A DNA stretch of 64,000 nt from assembly GCA_017427285.1 (NCBI GenBank), contig JAFRTE010000022.1, positions 62,001-126,000 of the forward strand. Reading direction: 5' to 3'. This document shows, one piece after another, positions 18,054 through 25,703 of the stretch. Source of the DNA: Clostridia bacterium (lineage in GTDB: Bacteria; Bacillota; Clostridia; Oscillospirales; UBA644). The translations under genes and the position numbers were made by a program. The notes beneath the pieces are model-generated. The model did no database searches and was not told where the DNA came from. It saw nothing but the letters and a program-made list of their open reading frames with translations. Every line of letters starts with the position of its first letter. Positions within the stretch are counted from its first letter, which is position 1.

Positions 18054-18845
18054 TTATCCAAGAGCAACGTCGAGCGCCATCATAACGGTAAATCCGAGCG
18101 CGAACATCACAACGCCGATATTCGAGTGTTCGCCCGCGGACATTTCCGGGATCAGTTCCTCGACTACTACATAGATCATTGCTCCCGCCGCAAACGAAAG
18201 AAGATACGGCATTGCGGGAACGAACAATCCGGCGAACATTACCGTCAGCAATGCGCCGATCGGCTCGACTGCGCCTGATAGCGTGCCGTCAAAAAACGCT
18301 TTGCCCCTGCTTTTGCCCTCCGCATGAAGCGGCATTGAAATTATGGCTCCCTCGGGGAAGTTCTGTATCGCTATCCCGAGAGATAGAGCCAGAGCGCCGC
18401 CCGCCGTAATTTCGGCGGAGCCGGAAAGCAGTCCCGCGTATACCACGCCGACAGCCATCCCCTCCGGGATATTATGCAGTGTCACCGCAAGAACCATCAT
18501 CGTCGGTTTTTTCGCCTTGCTCTTTAAGCCCTCCGCCTTCTCGGCGTTCATATGCAAATGAGGGATTATTCTATCGAGCAACAGCAGTAACAAAATACCG
18601 AGCCAGAACCCGATGAAAGCGGGAAGAAAAGCCCATCTGCCTTTGTCTTCGCATTGCTCCATAGCGGGTATAAGAAGACTCCATATCGACGCGGCGACCA
18701 TAACACCGCCCGCAAATCCGGTCAAAGCGCGCTGTACAGCGCGGCTCAACTGTTTTTTCATAAAGAACACGCACGCCGAGCCGAGCGCCGTGCCCGCAAA
18801 GGGGATCAGAATTCCCCATAAAGCGTCAGTCCACATGATTTTCAT
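18054..18845 (-). CDS. ZIP-family divalent metal transporter
   Basis: The product is 263 residues with eight predicted membrane helices. The metal-binding helices are seen as TLHNIPEGMAVG (helix IV) and IQNFPEGAIISMP (helix V); a histidine-bearing loop IIPHLHMNAEK lies between helices III and IV. This is the GufA/ZupT-like branch, which imports Zn(II), Fe(II) or Mn(II) into the cytoplasm. The start overlaps the methyltransferase stop as ATGA. Its position in an apparent DtxR-controlled operon makes iron or manganese import the simplest reading (inference). Confidence 0.9.
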   Translation of the reverse strand: MKIMWTDALWGILIPFAGTALGSACVFFMKKQLSRAVQRALTGFAGGVMVAASIWSLLIPAMEQCEDKGRWAFLPAFIGFWLGILLLLLLDRIIPHLHMNAEKAEGLKSKAKKPTMMVLAVTLHNIPEGMAVGVVYAGLLSGSAEITAGGALALSLGIAIQNFPEGAIISMPLHAEGKSRGKAFFDGTLSGAVEPIGALLTVMFAGLFVPAMPYLLSFAAGAMIYVVVEELIPEMSAGEHSNIGVVMFALGFTVMMALDVALG

Positions 18846-19624
18846 TTCTTACCCACAAGCAGCGCCGAACCGGAAAGTTCCATCCATACGGCCTCGTGCT
18901 TCTTCATGTATTTGTCCGTAGTTTCGATAAGCTCGACCTTTTCATATCCCACATCTTTCAGCTTTTTGACGAACGCCTGCATATCGCCGTATTTCGATTT
19001 TGAGAAAATGTCGTGAAGCGCGAAAGTGCCGCCTTTTTTCAGAGTGCGGAGCGTTTCAAGCAGATACGACTGGCGGTCGCCCGGGATATTGTGATAAACG
19101 TAATTGCTCGTCACGGCGTCTAAGGTTTCATCAGCAAAATCAAGCTTCGTAGCGTCGCCTTTTTGAAAGGAAGTGTTGGCAACACCTTCCGCTTTCGCGT
19201 TTCGTTCGCAGAGCGGCTTATTGTACGACGCGTACTCCTTGCCCCAGCGGTCTATGCCGATGACGGCGGCTTTCGGGTTGCGTTTTGCCACGGCGATCGT
19301 AAGCGCGCCGCTGCCGCAGCCGACGTCAAGACACTTGCCGCCGTCCGGGATCTTTACGTATTCCGCGACGCCTTCGATGATCTGGCGCGACATCTGACGC
19401 TTGCCGTTATAATCAAACGCGCGGTAGAGCAGAAACATCCACAGCGTAACGGCGGCGCCGAATACCATGGCAACAAGGAAAACGACGAACAGAGCTGTCT
19501 TCAGCGCGCCGGATACGATCCCGGTCAGTCCGAAAACGGTGAAAAGGATCAGGAACAGGGCGGTGAGCGCAAGTCCGGTATAGATCATACCTTTCGGCAT
19601 CCAGTTTTTGTAATCGGGTTTCAT
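18842..19624 (-). CDS. Membrane-anchored class I SAM methyltransferase
   Basis: The start is ATG 19624, preceded by AAGGAGG and overlapping the upstream stop as ATGA; the longer open frame is shadow sequence. The product is 260 residues. Two hydrophobic helices (about residues 15-35 and 42-65) precede a methyltransferase domain with motif I CLDVGCGSGALTIAVAK and motif IV DAVTSNYVYHNIPG. An N-terminal two-helix anchor on such a domain suggests a lipid-like or membrane-associated substrate. Its place directly before the ZIP gene is unexplained. Confidence 0.82.
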   Translation of the reverse strand: MKPDYKNWMPKGMIYTGLALTALFLILFTVFGLTGIVSGALKTALFVVFLVAMVFGAAVTLWMFLLYRAFDYNGKRQMSRQIIEGVAEYVKIPDGGKCLDVGCGSGALTIAVAKRNPKAAVIGIDRWGKEYASYNKPLCERNAKAEGVANTSFQKGDATKLDFADETLDAVTSNYVYHNIPGDRQSYLLETLRTLKKGGTFALHDIFSKSKYGDMQAFVKKLKDVGYEKVELIETTDKYMKKHEAVWMELSGSALLVGKK

Positions 19625-20067
19625 AAATCCTCCTTCAGGCGAAAGCCCATATATATAAGTCCGGCAAACGTCGCGCATAATACGCCGCCTGCCAACATGA
19701 TACATAGTAATGTGACTGTTATGCCTTGAACAATACCGTAAACGACGCCTGCCAGTGAAAGAACCGCGCCGACGATTCCGCCAAGCGTCAAAGAACCGAA
19801 ACCGAGGAAAAGCTGCCATCCGGGAAGGATCCGGTCCTGTTTGCAGATCCGCTCATGTATCAGTTCCGCAATTCCGACAAGCATCATCAAAGCGGGAATG
19901 ATCGCCGCGACCGTCAAGCCGCGCAAAACGCCGTTACACATAAATGCCGGCGATTTGGCAAAGCAAAGGGTCACTGCGACGATATAGGCGATCCAACCGA
20001 TATTGCCCGGCAGATCATAGGCGATCCAGCGTGCGGTTGAAATTCTTGTTTCGTATAAACGCTTCAT
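19621..20067 (-). CDS. Four-helix membrane protein of unknown function
   Basis: The product is 148 residues with about four hydrophobic helices (near 20-38, 50-68, 85-107 and 112-135) and short polar ends. I do not recognise a family. It is the first gene behind the palindrome-bearing promoter, and its stop overlaps the methyltransferase start as ATGA, so it is the proximal gene of the metal-associated run. The leader of about 145 nt contains a second operator-like palindrome and a GC-rich hairpin (about 20141-20171). Confidence 0.7.
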   Translation of the reverse strand: MKRLYETRISTARWIAYDLPGNIGWIAYIVAVTLCFAKSPAFMCNGVLRGLTVAAIIPALMMLVGIAELIHERICKQDRILPGWQLFLGFGSLTLGGIVGAVLSLAGVVYGIVQGITVTLLCIMLAGGVLCATFAGLIYMGFRLKEDL

Positions 20068-20110
20068 ATTTTCACCGTGTCAAATAAAGCTTTTGCGTTT
20101 ATGAGCGATA

Positions 20111-20126
20111 GTTAGCATACACTAAC
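20111..20126. promoter_or_regulatory. Putative DtxR-type operator, copy 2
   Basis: The sequence GTTAGC-ATAC-ACTAAC differs from the perfect palindrome at one position. It lies in the transcribed leader, about 90 bp downstream of the first operator. A second bound dimer there could act as a roadblock or allow cooperative binding. Confidence 0.55.
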
Positions 20127-20197
20127 CCGCTTTTCTTTTTTAACGGATCGACCGGTTTTTCGGTGGTCCGTTATCAACAATTCTTTATTCATGGCCG

Positions 20198-20219
20198 ATA
20201 GTTAGCCACTGCTAACTAT
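20198..20219. promoter_or_regulatory. Putative DtxR-type operator, copy 1
   Basis: A perfect 9-bp inverted repeat, ATAGTTAGC (20198-20206) and GCTAACTAT (20211-20219), is separated by 4 bp. It overlaps the -10 hexamer of the promoter at 20218-20246 and covers the expected start point, the classic position for a repressor. Half-site GTTAG and partner CTAAC are shared with DtxR/IdeR boxes (TTAGGTTAG half-site), although the spacing differs. Confidence 0.7.
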
Positions 20220-20246
20220 TATAGCACTAAGTTTGACATTTGTCAA
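20218..20246 (-). promoter_or_regulatory. Consensus sigma-A promoter of the metal-associated run
   Basis: On the - strand TTGACA (20246-20241) and TATAAT (20223-20218) are both perfect and separated by exactly 17 bp. It drives leftward transcription into the genes from 20067 down to about 6154. A perfect promoter with an overlapping operator suggests strong expression when the repressor is off. Confidence 0.85.
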
Positions 20247-20272
20247 TAGGGTTCCTGAAAAAACGCATAAAA

Positions 20273-20580
20273 ATCAATACGGCGTTCTGAACGCCTGCGA
20301 GGAAAACGATAACACGCCGTCCTACGCGCAGGCGGTACGTATGCACAAGGCGCACACCGCGGGAGAGCTTGACCGCGACGGCATTGACGCCATTATGTCC
20401 GAAGAAAAAGCGAATCAGCGCGAAAAGGTCACGATCCCTCTTGACCGACTGAAAGGCAAGATCCCCGGCAGTTATTCCGTACAGCAACAACATGACTATA
20501 TCGTAAAGGCGGTCGATCACTACCACCTCTATTTGCAAAAAAAAGAGAACAGTGTAAATAAAGAAAGGTTAAAAAGGTGA
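20273..20580 (+). pseudogene. ParB C-terminal fragment
   Basis: The frame begins inside the protein without a start and reads LNACEENDNTPSYAQAVRMH, RDGIDAIMSEEKANQREK, IPLDRLKGKIPG and YIVKAVDHYHLYL. It aligns residue by residue with the last hundred residues of the intact ParB at 42371-43315, with moderate divergence. It therefore comes from a related but distinct element rather than from a recent duplication. Confidence 0.8.
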
Positions 20581-20584
20581 ATGT

Positions 20585-20704
20585 ATGAGAAAAACGGTTC
20601 CGATGACCGGAGCCAAGAAAGAACAAGTGCTTATCTATACGCATCTCGATTTCAATTCCAAGGTGGCGTCAGCGCAGGCGATCATGGGTTTCTTCCCGGA
20701 ATAA
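20585..20704 (+). pseudogene. Leader peptide fused in frame to an integrase tail
   Basis: ATG 20585 begins MRKTVPMTGAKKEQ, the counterpart of the 37-residue leader peptide at 43338. It runs without a stop into IYTHLDFNSKVASAQ and GFFPE, the last residues of the tyrosine integrase including its catalytic tyrosine. An in-frame deletion removed the excisionase and almost the whole integrase. The 39-codon frame is open but is presumably a scar. Confidence 0.75.
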
Positions 20705-20769
20705 GAGCGCGAGGTCGATTTGGAGGTCGGAAAGCCGAAATATCGAAATCGGGTTCCCGCTATCAGCAT

Positions 20770-20810
20770 AAAAAAGTCCCGAAAGCCCCGTAAAAACAAG
20801 GCTTTCGGGA
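20770..20810 (-). terminator. tRNA-Leu terminator copy carried by the older element
   Basis: On the - strand an 11-bp stem TCCCGAAAGCC/GGCTTTCGGGA is followed by a T run (20775-20770). It sits directly downstream of the tRNA 3' fragment, as its counterpart does at 45027-45064. Each element therefore supplies both the 3' half of the tRNA and a terminator. Confidence 0.8.
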
Positions 20811-20865
20811 TGGTGCCGGTGGCGGGGGTCGAACCCGCACGGTATTGCTACCACCGGATTTTGAG
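20811..20865 (-). repeat. att site: 55-bp tRNA-Leu 3' fragment (left end of the second element)
   Basis: This segment is identical over 55 bp to 45066-45120, covering the tRNA-Leu 3' end including CCA back to the anticodon loop. Identity stops sharply at 20866 and 45121. It is the direct repeat expected from integration into the tRNA gene and marks the left boundary of the 24-kb element. Confidence 0.85.
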
Positions 20866-21153
20866 GATTACGGCAAATACGTCGCTTAGTGGAAGTTAAC
20901 GGAACTGTGAGGACGATAACGGAAGCCGCGAAAGCCGCATTCCATAAGGGAAAACACGCTCAAAAATGTAAAAAGCCGCGCGGTTACTAATACTTTCGGC
21001 ATATGACACCAATTTTTTATCGTCTTTCAAACGACCGCGAAAATGAGGGCGGTCGGAGGTCGATTAACAAACGGCTGGAAAAACTGAAAACAAATCACAA
21101 CAACACTTATAGTATTCTTCTGCCATCGACAATTAAAAAACACGGAGGAATAT
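20866..21153. other. Left end of the element, no gene seen
   Basis: This 288-bp stretch holds no convincing gene. A hairpin CGACCGC (21032-21038) with GCGGTCG (21049-21055) lies about 100 bp before the first HTH gene. As the end of an integrative element it probably contains integrase or excisionase arm-binding sites, but none could be identified by eye. Confidence 0.4.
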
Positions 21154-21480
21154 ATGATAAGAGAATTGTGGGAAGAACTTTTCAAAGACTATCCCGAAAT
21201 CGTGACGACGCAACAGATCAGCGAAATGCTCGGAATCGGTATATCATCGGTGTGCTTGATGATACATAAGAGGAATATCCCTCATTTCGTTGTGCACACC
21301 GCCTTCCTCGTCCCCAAAGATGAAATCATCAACCACGCTTGCAGCGACTTTTTTTACCAATACCAATACAAGCCGGATTACGATTATGAAAAGCACTGCA
21401 AGGTCGTACCCAAAAAGAAAGGCGGCAAAAAATGGCAAAAGATTATAAAGCAGCGTTCCGTAAGTACCCGGACGTCGTGA
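21154..21480 (+). CDS. Excisionase-like helix-turn-helix protein
   Basis: The product is 108 residues; GGAGG precedes the ATG. The first 60 residues resemble the excisionase at 43448: LWEELFKDYPEIVTTQQISE, then MLGIGISSVCLMIHKRNIPH as the helix-turn-helix, then VPKDEIINH. The C-terminal part is basic (KKKGGKKWQK). It probably binds DNA near the element end and may regulate or assist excision. Its last 49 bases overlap the next gene, a paralogue, in another frame. Confidence 0.65.
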   Translation: MIRELWEELFKDYPEIVTTQQISEMLGIGISSVCLMIHKRNIPHFVVHTAFLVPKDEIINHACSDFFYQYQYKPDYDYEKHCKVVPKKKGGKKWQKIIKQRSVSTRTS

Positions 21481-21665
21481 CCATCGGTCAGCTTTGTAAG
21501 ATGATCCGCATTTCGGACGGCACCGCACGGAAACTGATGCAGCAGAACCTGATCCCGCATTTTTACATCCGCACGACCTATTACATCCCGAAGCAGAACG
21601 TCATCGACTATCTGAACAGCGATCACTATAAACAGTACCGGCTGAAGCTGAAAAACAGTATCTGA
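21432..21665 (+). CDS. Excisionase-like helix-turn-helix protein (paralogue)
   Basis: The product is 77 residues. It repeats the pattern of the preceding gene: YPDVVTIGQLCKMIRISDG, TARKLMQQNLIPHF and IPKQNVIDYL, a MerR/Xis-type winged helix. An AAGGCGG ribosome binding site lies inside the upstream gene. A bidirectional-looking terminator follows directly. The two tandem paralogues at the left end mirror the single excisionase at the right end. Confidence 0.65.
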   Translation: MAKDYKAAFRKYPDVVTIGQLCKMIRISDGTARKLMQQNLIPHFYIRTTYYIPKQNVIDYLNSDHYKQYRLKLKNSI

Positions 21666-21673
21666 CAATATAA

Positions 21674-21719
21674 AACTCCTCCTATGCGGAATTATCAACC
21701 GCGAAGGAGGAGTTTTTTT
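21674..21719 (+). terminator. Intrinsic terminator after the HTH pair
   Basis: The stem AACTCCTCCT (21674-21683) pairs with AGGAGGAGTT (21705-21714), with an inner GCGG/CCGC pairing, followed by seven T. It separates the + strand HTH genes from the - strand helicase that ends at 21738. A related structure occurs at about 25359-25403. Confidence 0.8.
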
Positions 21720-21737
21720 CTCATATTGGTAAAAATA

Positions 21738-23339
21738 CTATTTGGTTTTTCTTGAACAAACAGAACAAATCCCAAGATTAATATGGTTAGGTCCACCATA
21801 AGAGGAAAAGTCTTTGTCTTGCTTGACTTCTCCGCATTTTTCGCACCGAACCCACCTGCGCCCCAATGAGTCACGTGCCTGATAATTCTGCTGGTCGATT
21901 ATCAACAGTATTTCTTCGCGGCAACGCTGATCTTCTAAGGCTTTTCGCCTTGCGTGTTCTTCAGCTTCCTTTCGGCGTCGTTCTTCGAGTTCTTTTTGCC
22001 GAGCTTCAAATTCAGCTTGTTTTCGCGCTCGTTCTTTTTCTTGCTCAATTTGCTGTTGTCTTAAGTAATCATCCAGCTTTTTTCTATCGGCCTCAGCTTT
22101 GAGTCGCTTTTCTTCATCGCGTTTATCTTGTACTTCGGGAAACAGTTCTTCAACATATGAACTTGGTCTATCAGAAATCGAGAACAAATTCAAACTATTC
22201 TTTGCTCTTGTAATGCCAACGTAGAACAATCGCCGTTCCTCTTGTTCACCGTCAGCATTATCCTTTGACTTGCTGAAGACATTAGGCCTCGAAGAAGGAA
22301 AGCGACCGTCATAAACGTCAACCATAAAGACGGTATCATACTCAAGACCTTTGCTCGAATGAATGGTTGAAAGAATGACCGGGGTTAAGGATTTGGTATC
22401 AAAGCCTCCTTGAATCTGTTTTTCAAGGAACTGAAGTCTGTCTAAAAACGACTCAATCGTGGTCTCTTTTTTTGCAAGGATCTTTAATAATTCCACCTTT
22501 CCGTAATCATAGCCATTCTCCTCCATGTAGTGCCCATATCCATTGTCGAGAATGCAACGAATTGCATTATAAGGTGACAATGATGAAATAGAATGTATAA
22601 AACTCTTAAAGTCTTCCGCCCTGTCTCTGTATTCTCTTTTTACGTAATGCATCTGTTTTTCAAGGGCATCGTAAACGCTTAACTTCCGATACTTGCAATC
22701 GTTAATTGCATATTCCAGCTGCTGTCTCTTTAGATAGAATATTCCCCTGTTGCAAACACGTTTAAGTGACTCGAAATCGTGATCATTCAGAGTTAATTTC
22801 AGATAAGCAATAATATCAAGAATAACTCTCGTACCAAAGAAATTCATTTCCGGGGACTTGAGTCTGAAAGGAATGTTTTCACGAAGCAAAGAATCAACAA
22901 GAACGACCGAGCTTTCATTATCACGAAAAAGAAACGCGGTTTCTTTTGAATTCGCTTTTGCAATATCAATCAACGACAAATACTGTTCTTCTCTATTCTT
23001 GACGTAAATGAGTTTAACTTCATCACCCGAATCGCGCTCGGCTGACATATTCTTCTCATATCTGCCTTTGTTTTTCGATATGAACAACTGCGCCTTGTCA
23101 ACAATTTGAGGCGTTGAACGATAATTACGCTCCATGCGCATAATATACGGATTGGTATAATCGTATCTGAAATTTAACAAAGCTTTTGGATAAGCCCCGC
23201 GGAAGCCGTAAATGCTCTGATCCTCATCGCCGACCATAAAAAGGTTGTTGCCTTCAGCAATCTTTTTAATGATTGCGTGTTGAATCTTAGAAGTGTCCTG
23301 AGCTTCATCAACAGAGATATATCTGTATTGTGATTTCAA
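21738..23339 (-). pseudogene. CoiA-UvrD fusion, C-terminal part (helicase motifs II-VI, zinc ribbon)
   Basis: This open frame of 533 codons holds superfamily 1 helicase motifs II (ISVDEAQDTSKIQH), III (MVGDEDQSIYGFRGA), IV (MERNYRSTPQIV), V (STIHSSKGLEYDTVF) and VI (RRLFYVGITRAKNSL). A charged coiled coil follows (about 395-470), then a CEKCGE...CSVC zinc ribbon. Motifs I and Ia are missing because they lie in the frame encoded upstream. The bases just upstream of this frame continue the protein as LEILNNEPEILVDLKSQYRY, showing that the two frames are one gene split by a single-base loss near 23371-23385. The probable role is anti-phage nuclease-helicase. Confidence 0.75.
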
Positions 23340-23344
23340 ATCTA

Positions 23345-24682
23345 CTAATATTTCCGGTTCATTGTTAAGTATTTCAAGAGCAAAACCATCTGATCGTCAA
23401 AATCCATTTGTCTGGAATCTTCAAGAACTTTTTGATAGTCATAATACATTTCTCGGATATTGCAATATGACTTGTTCCATTCAATCAGGTCAGTATCACT
23501 TAACATCATATTCTTGATATAATCCAGAGCCTGCTCGAAATCAAGAATCTCGTTCTCTGACGGATATTCGTCAGAATACTTGGAAAGAATATCAACGAGT
23601 ATTTTTCGACGTTCCTTACCTTCAACCAATCTCTTTTCTGCAATATGTTCATTCTGACAATATCGCCGATAAATTGAATAGCAAAGAGTATTGATAGTTG
23701 AAAATCGGATTTGGTTACCGACAAGCCATCCGAACTTTTTGGCAAACCGTTCTTTCATTTCATCGGAGGCTTTTCTATTGAAAGTTATAGCTAAGATATT
23801 ACTTGGATTTATACCTTTGTTGAAAACCATATGCCCGAGTCGTGAGATCAAAGCTGTCGTTTTCCCGGAACCAGGGACAGCTAAAAGAAGATTAGAGCCT
23901 TCTATTGCCTGAACCGCGCGCTCCTGTTGCTTATTTAATACAACATCGTATTTTTGACAAAACTCGGTATATTCTTGATTTTTCTCTACATCATCTCTTG
24001 AGGGAGGAGCACACTGTCCGTTCCGGAGTCCAACATATTCTAAAAAATTATCTTTTGAAATAAAATTACTTGCGTAAAACTGTTCAAATCCCTTTTCGGA
24101 AACATCAAGAACCCGAACGATCTTATCCTCTGACGTATCTTCAGAAAGTTGAAAAAACAAATCAATACAACCGCTTTTTACATCATAGCTGTTGAAAGCT
24201 TTTTTTGGATTGTTCCATTTAAAGCAAAGGCGTCCGTTCTCTTTGCAATAAGACAAATTACCGTCACAATAAATGTCAGACAAATCAAAAAGCCACACAA
24301 CCTTGTACCCAAGGTTGAAATAGAAGTTGTTCCTGTCATCAAATGATTTTACCGGCATAATACTGTGCTGAAATTCGACAACAGTACTGTCGATCAATAC
24401 GTCAGCTCTGTGTCTTGTATCGCCTAAAGACAGTTTTATTTCCTGATTCGCTTTTGGAAAACGGCTTTGCCATTCGTTATGCCATATTGACATATCGTAT
24501 GCTCGAGTCTGTTCCCATGTATCTGAACAATGATAGCTTGCACTATGTGCAAAGTGATGTTGACAAACATTCCCTTTTTTTGTTATCATCGGCGCTCCGC
24601 AATAAGGACAATAATACGTCTGATTGCTTTGCGTTTCGTCAATGTGAATTCTGTTATCGTTATAATCGTTCGCAAAAAGCAT
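23345..24682 (-). pseudogene. CoiA-UvrD fusion, N-terminal part (CoiA-like nuclease, helicase motif I)
   Basis: The start chosen is ATG 24682, just after the XRE gene stop (a TTG at 24697 overlaps it). The product begins with a CoiA-type zinc finger (YYCPYCGAP...HHFAHS). A PD-(D/E)XK-like core follows (HRADVLIDSTVVEFQHS, then NFYFNLGYKVVWLFDL). From about residue 255 UvrD motifs Q and I appear (LNKQQERAVQAI, LLAVPGSGKTTALI) and Ia (ILAITFNRKASDEM). The frame ends at 23345 soon after DFDDQMVLLLKYL, where relatives continue into motif II. It is a nuclease-helicase fusion of about 980 residues that is now split. Confidence 0.75.
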
Positions 24683-24686
24683 AATA

Positions 24687-24899
24687 TTAACCTTCAAAGT
24701 AGAATAATTCCTCGAACTTGCAATCCAAGGCTATACAAAGAAGAGCTGCCAGATATGCCGTTGGGCAGAATTGCGATGTTTCGATAGAACTGATCGTGTT
24801 TTTTGATGATCCAACCAATGCTGCAAGCTGCATTTGTGTAAGACCTTTTGCCTGACGAAACTCTTTTAGTTTGTTTTTTAATTTAAGGTGCGAATTCAT
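24687..24899 (-). CDS. XRE-family transcriptional regulator
   Basis: The start is ATG 24899, which overlaps the upstream stop as ATGA. The product is 70 residues and is a lone Cro/CI-type HTH: LKEFRQAKGLTQMQLAAL, VGSSKNTISSIET, FCPTAYLAALLCIALDCK, FEELFYF. It is of the kind that pairs with DUF6442 membrane proteins. It probably represses its own promoter at 25259-25287, where CATTCCAAGTTTT repeats occur, and so also controls the CoiA-UvrD gene downstream. Confidence 0.85.
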   Translation of the reverse strand: MNSHLKLKNKLKEFRQAKGLTQMQLAALVGSSKNTISSIETSQFCPTAYLAALLCIALDCKFEELFYFEG

Positions 24900-25228
24900 G
24901 CTATCACCTGCCCGATATATCCAAGAATAAAGAAAAGTGCAATAAGCGCCTCTATTGATCCCGCAATGATCTTCCAAACTGTTTTCAGCTTTATGCCCTC
25001 GTATAGTAATTGTACGCTTGAGGCAGTTATTGCAACAGCGATCAAACCTATGTTCCACGTCTTTTTCACAAATAACTCAACAAGAAATAGGATCGTTCCG
25101 ACAATTAAAGAAACAAAAGATGCAAGTAACGTACTTTTTGTTCCTGCTCTGTTTTCAAATTCTTTTCCGATAAAGCTTTCTTTCTGTGCCGCATTAAGGA
25201 TTTCTTCTTTGTTATTCAGCGGGTTCAT
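24896..25228 (-). CDS. DUF6442-like small membrane protein
   Basis: ATG 25228 is preceded by GAGGTG; the longer frame (to 25273) overlaps the promoter. The product is 110 residues. The N-terminal NNKEEILNAAQKESFIGKE motif is followed by about three hydrophobic helices (about 37-52, 57-73 and 90-106). Proteins of this type commonly sit directly before a small XRE regulator, as here. The function is not established; a membrane sensor or anti-repressor is a guess. Confidence 0.7.
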   Translation of the reverse strand: MNPLNNKEEILNAAQKESFIGKEFENRAGTKSTLLASFVSLIVGTILFLVELFVKKTWNIGLIAVAITASSVQLLYEGIKLKTVWKIIAGSIEALIALFFILGYIGQVIA

Positions 25229-25237
25229 AATACACCT

Positions 25238-25287
25238 CATTCCAAGTTTTATGGTATCATTATAGCATTCCAAGTTTTCTTTGTCAA
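25238..25287 (-). promoter_or_regulatory. Perfect promoter with direct-repeat operators for the DUF6442/XRE/CoiA-UvrD genes
   Basis: On the - strand TTGACA (25287-25282) and TATAAT (25264-25259) are spaced 17 bp. Two exact copies of CATTCCAAGTTTT (+ strand, 25238-25250 and 25266-25278, 28 bp apart) flank the -10, and a weaker version (GATTTCCAAATTTT) begins at 25290. Spacing of nearly three helical turns fits a repressor binding the same DNA face, most likely the XRE protein (inference). Confidence 0.75.
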
Positions 25288-25406
25288 GAGGATTTCCAAA
25301 TTTTCTTGGATTTTTGCAATGAAGATAATGGCTTATTCTCGAAATCGCATAATTTACAAAACTCCTCCCTTGCGGTACAATGTGCCCGTAAAGGAGGATT
25401 TTTGAT

Positions 25407-25703
25407 ATGAAGGATAATCTGAAAGACGTAGGGATCTGGGGACAAAGGCACTATCAGTACCTGAAGGAAGCAAAACCGAGCGTGATCGGCGTGATGCGGC
25501 TGAACGGCAGACTGAACGCCTACCTTCAGCAGGTAAATGAGCAGGCGGATGAGATGTGCTATCGGCTGGTCAGGCAAATGGCGAAGGACGAGGGCGTCAC
25601 AGAGGAACTCAAACGCCGCGACCAGCTCGCCTGGGTCGGCGCGATGAACAACATCCACGACCGGGCCAACGAGATCGTTCTTAACGAGGTGATTTTCGTA
25701 TGA
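25407..25703 (+). CDS. TnpV-like transposon-associated protein
   Basis: The product is 98 residues matching the TnpV pattern: IWGQRHYQYLKEAKPSVIG, LNGRLNAYLQQVNEQADEM, RLVRQMAKDEGVTEELK and MNNIHDRANEIVLNEVI. TnpV proteins occur in transposons and conjugative elements of gut Firmicutes; their biochemical role is not known. AAAGGAGG lies 10 bp before the ATG and can pair with an upstream CTCCTCC, so initiation may be modulated by RNA structure. It is coupled to the next gene by ATGA overlap. Confidence 0.8.
   Translation: MKDNLKDVGIWGQRHYQYLKEAKPSVIGVMRLNGRLNAYLQQVNEQADEMCYRLVRQMAKDEGVTEELKRRDQLAWVGAMNNIHDRANEIVLNEVIFV

Larger units (their letters stand above)
20250..20810 (+). mobile_element. 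Decayed right end of an older integrative element
   Basis: This stretch is a shortened copy of the backbone found at 43082-45064: ParB C-terminus, leader-peptide start, integrase C-terminus and the tRNA-proximal terminator, in the same order. The excisionase and most of the integrase are deleted. It abuts the promoter of the metal-associated run, so a recombination junction lies near 20250-20272. No matching left end of this element was found beside glnN. Confidence 0.75.
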
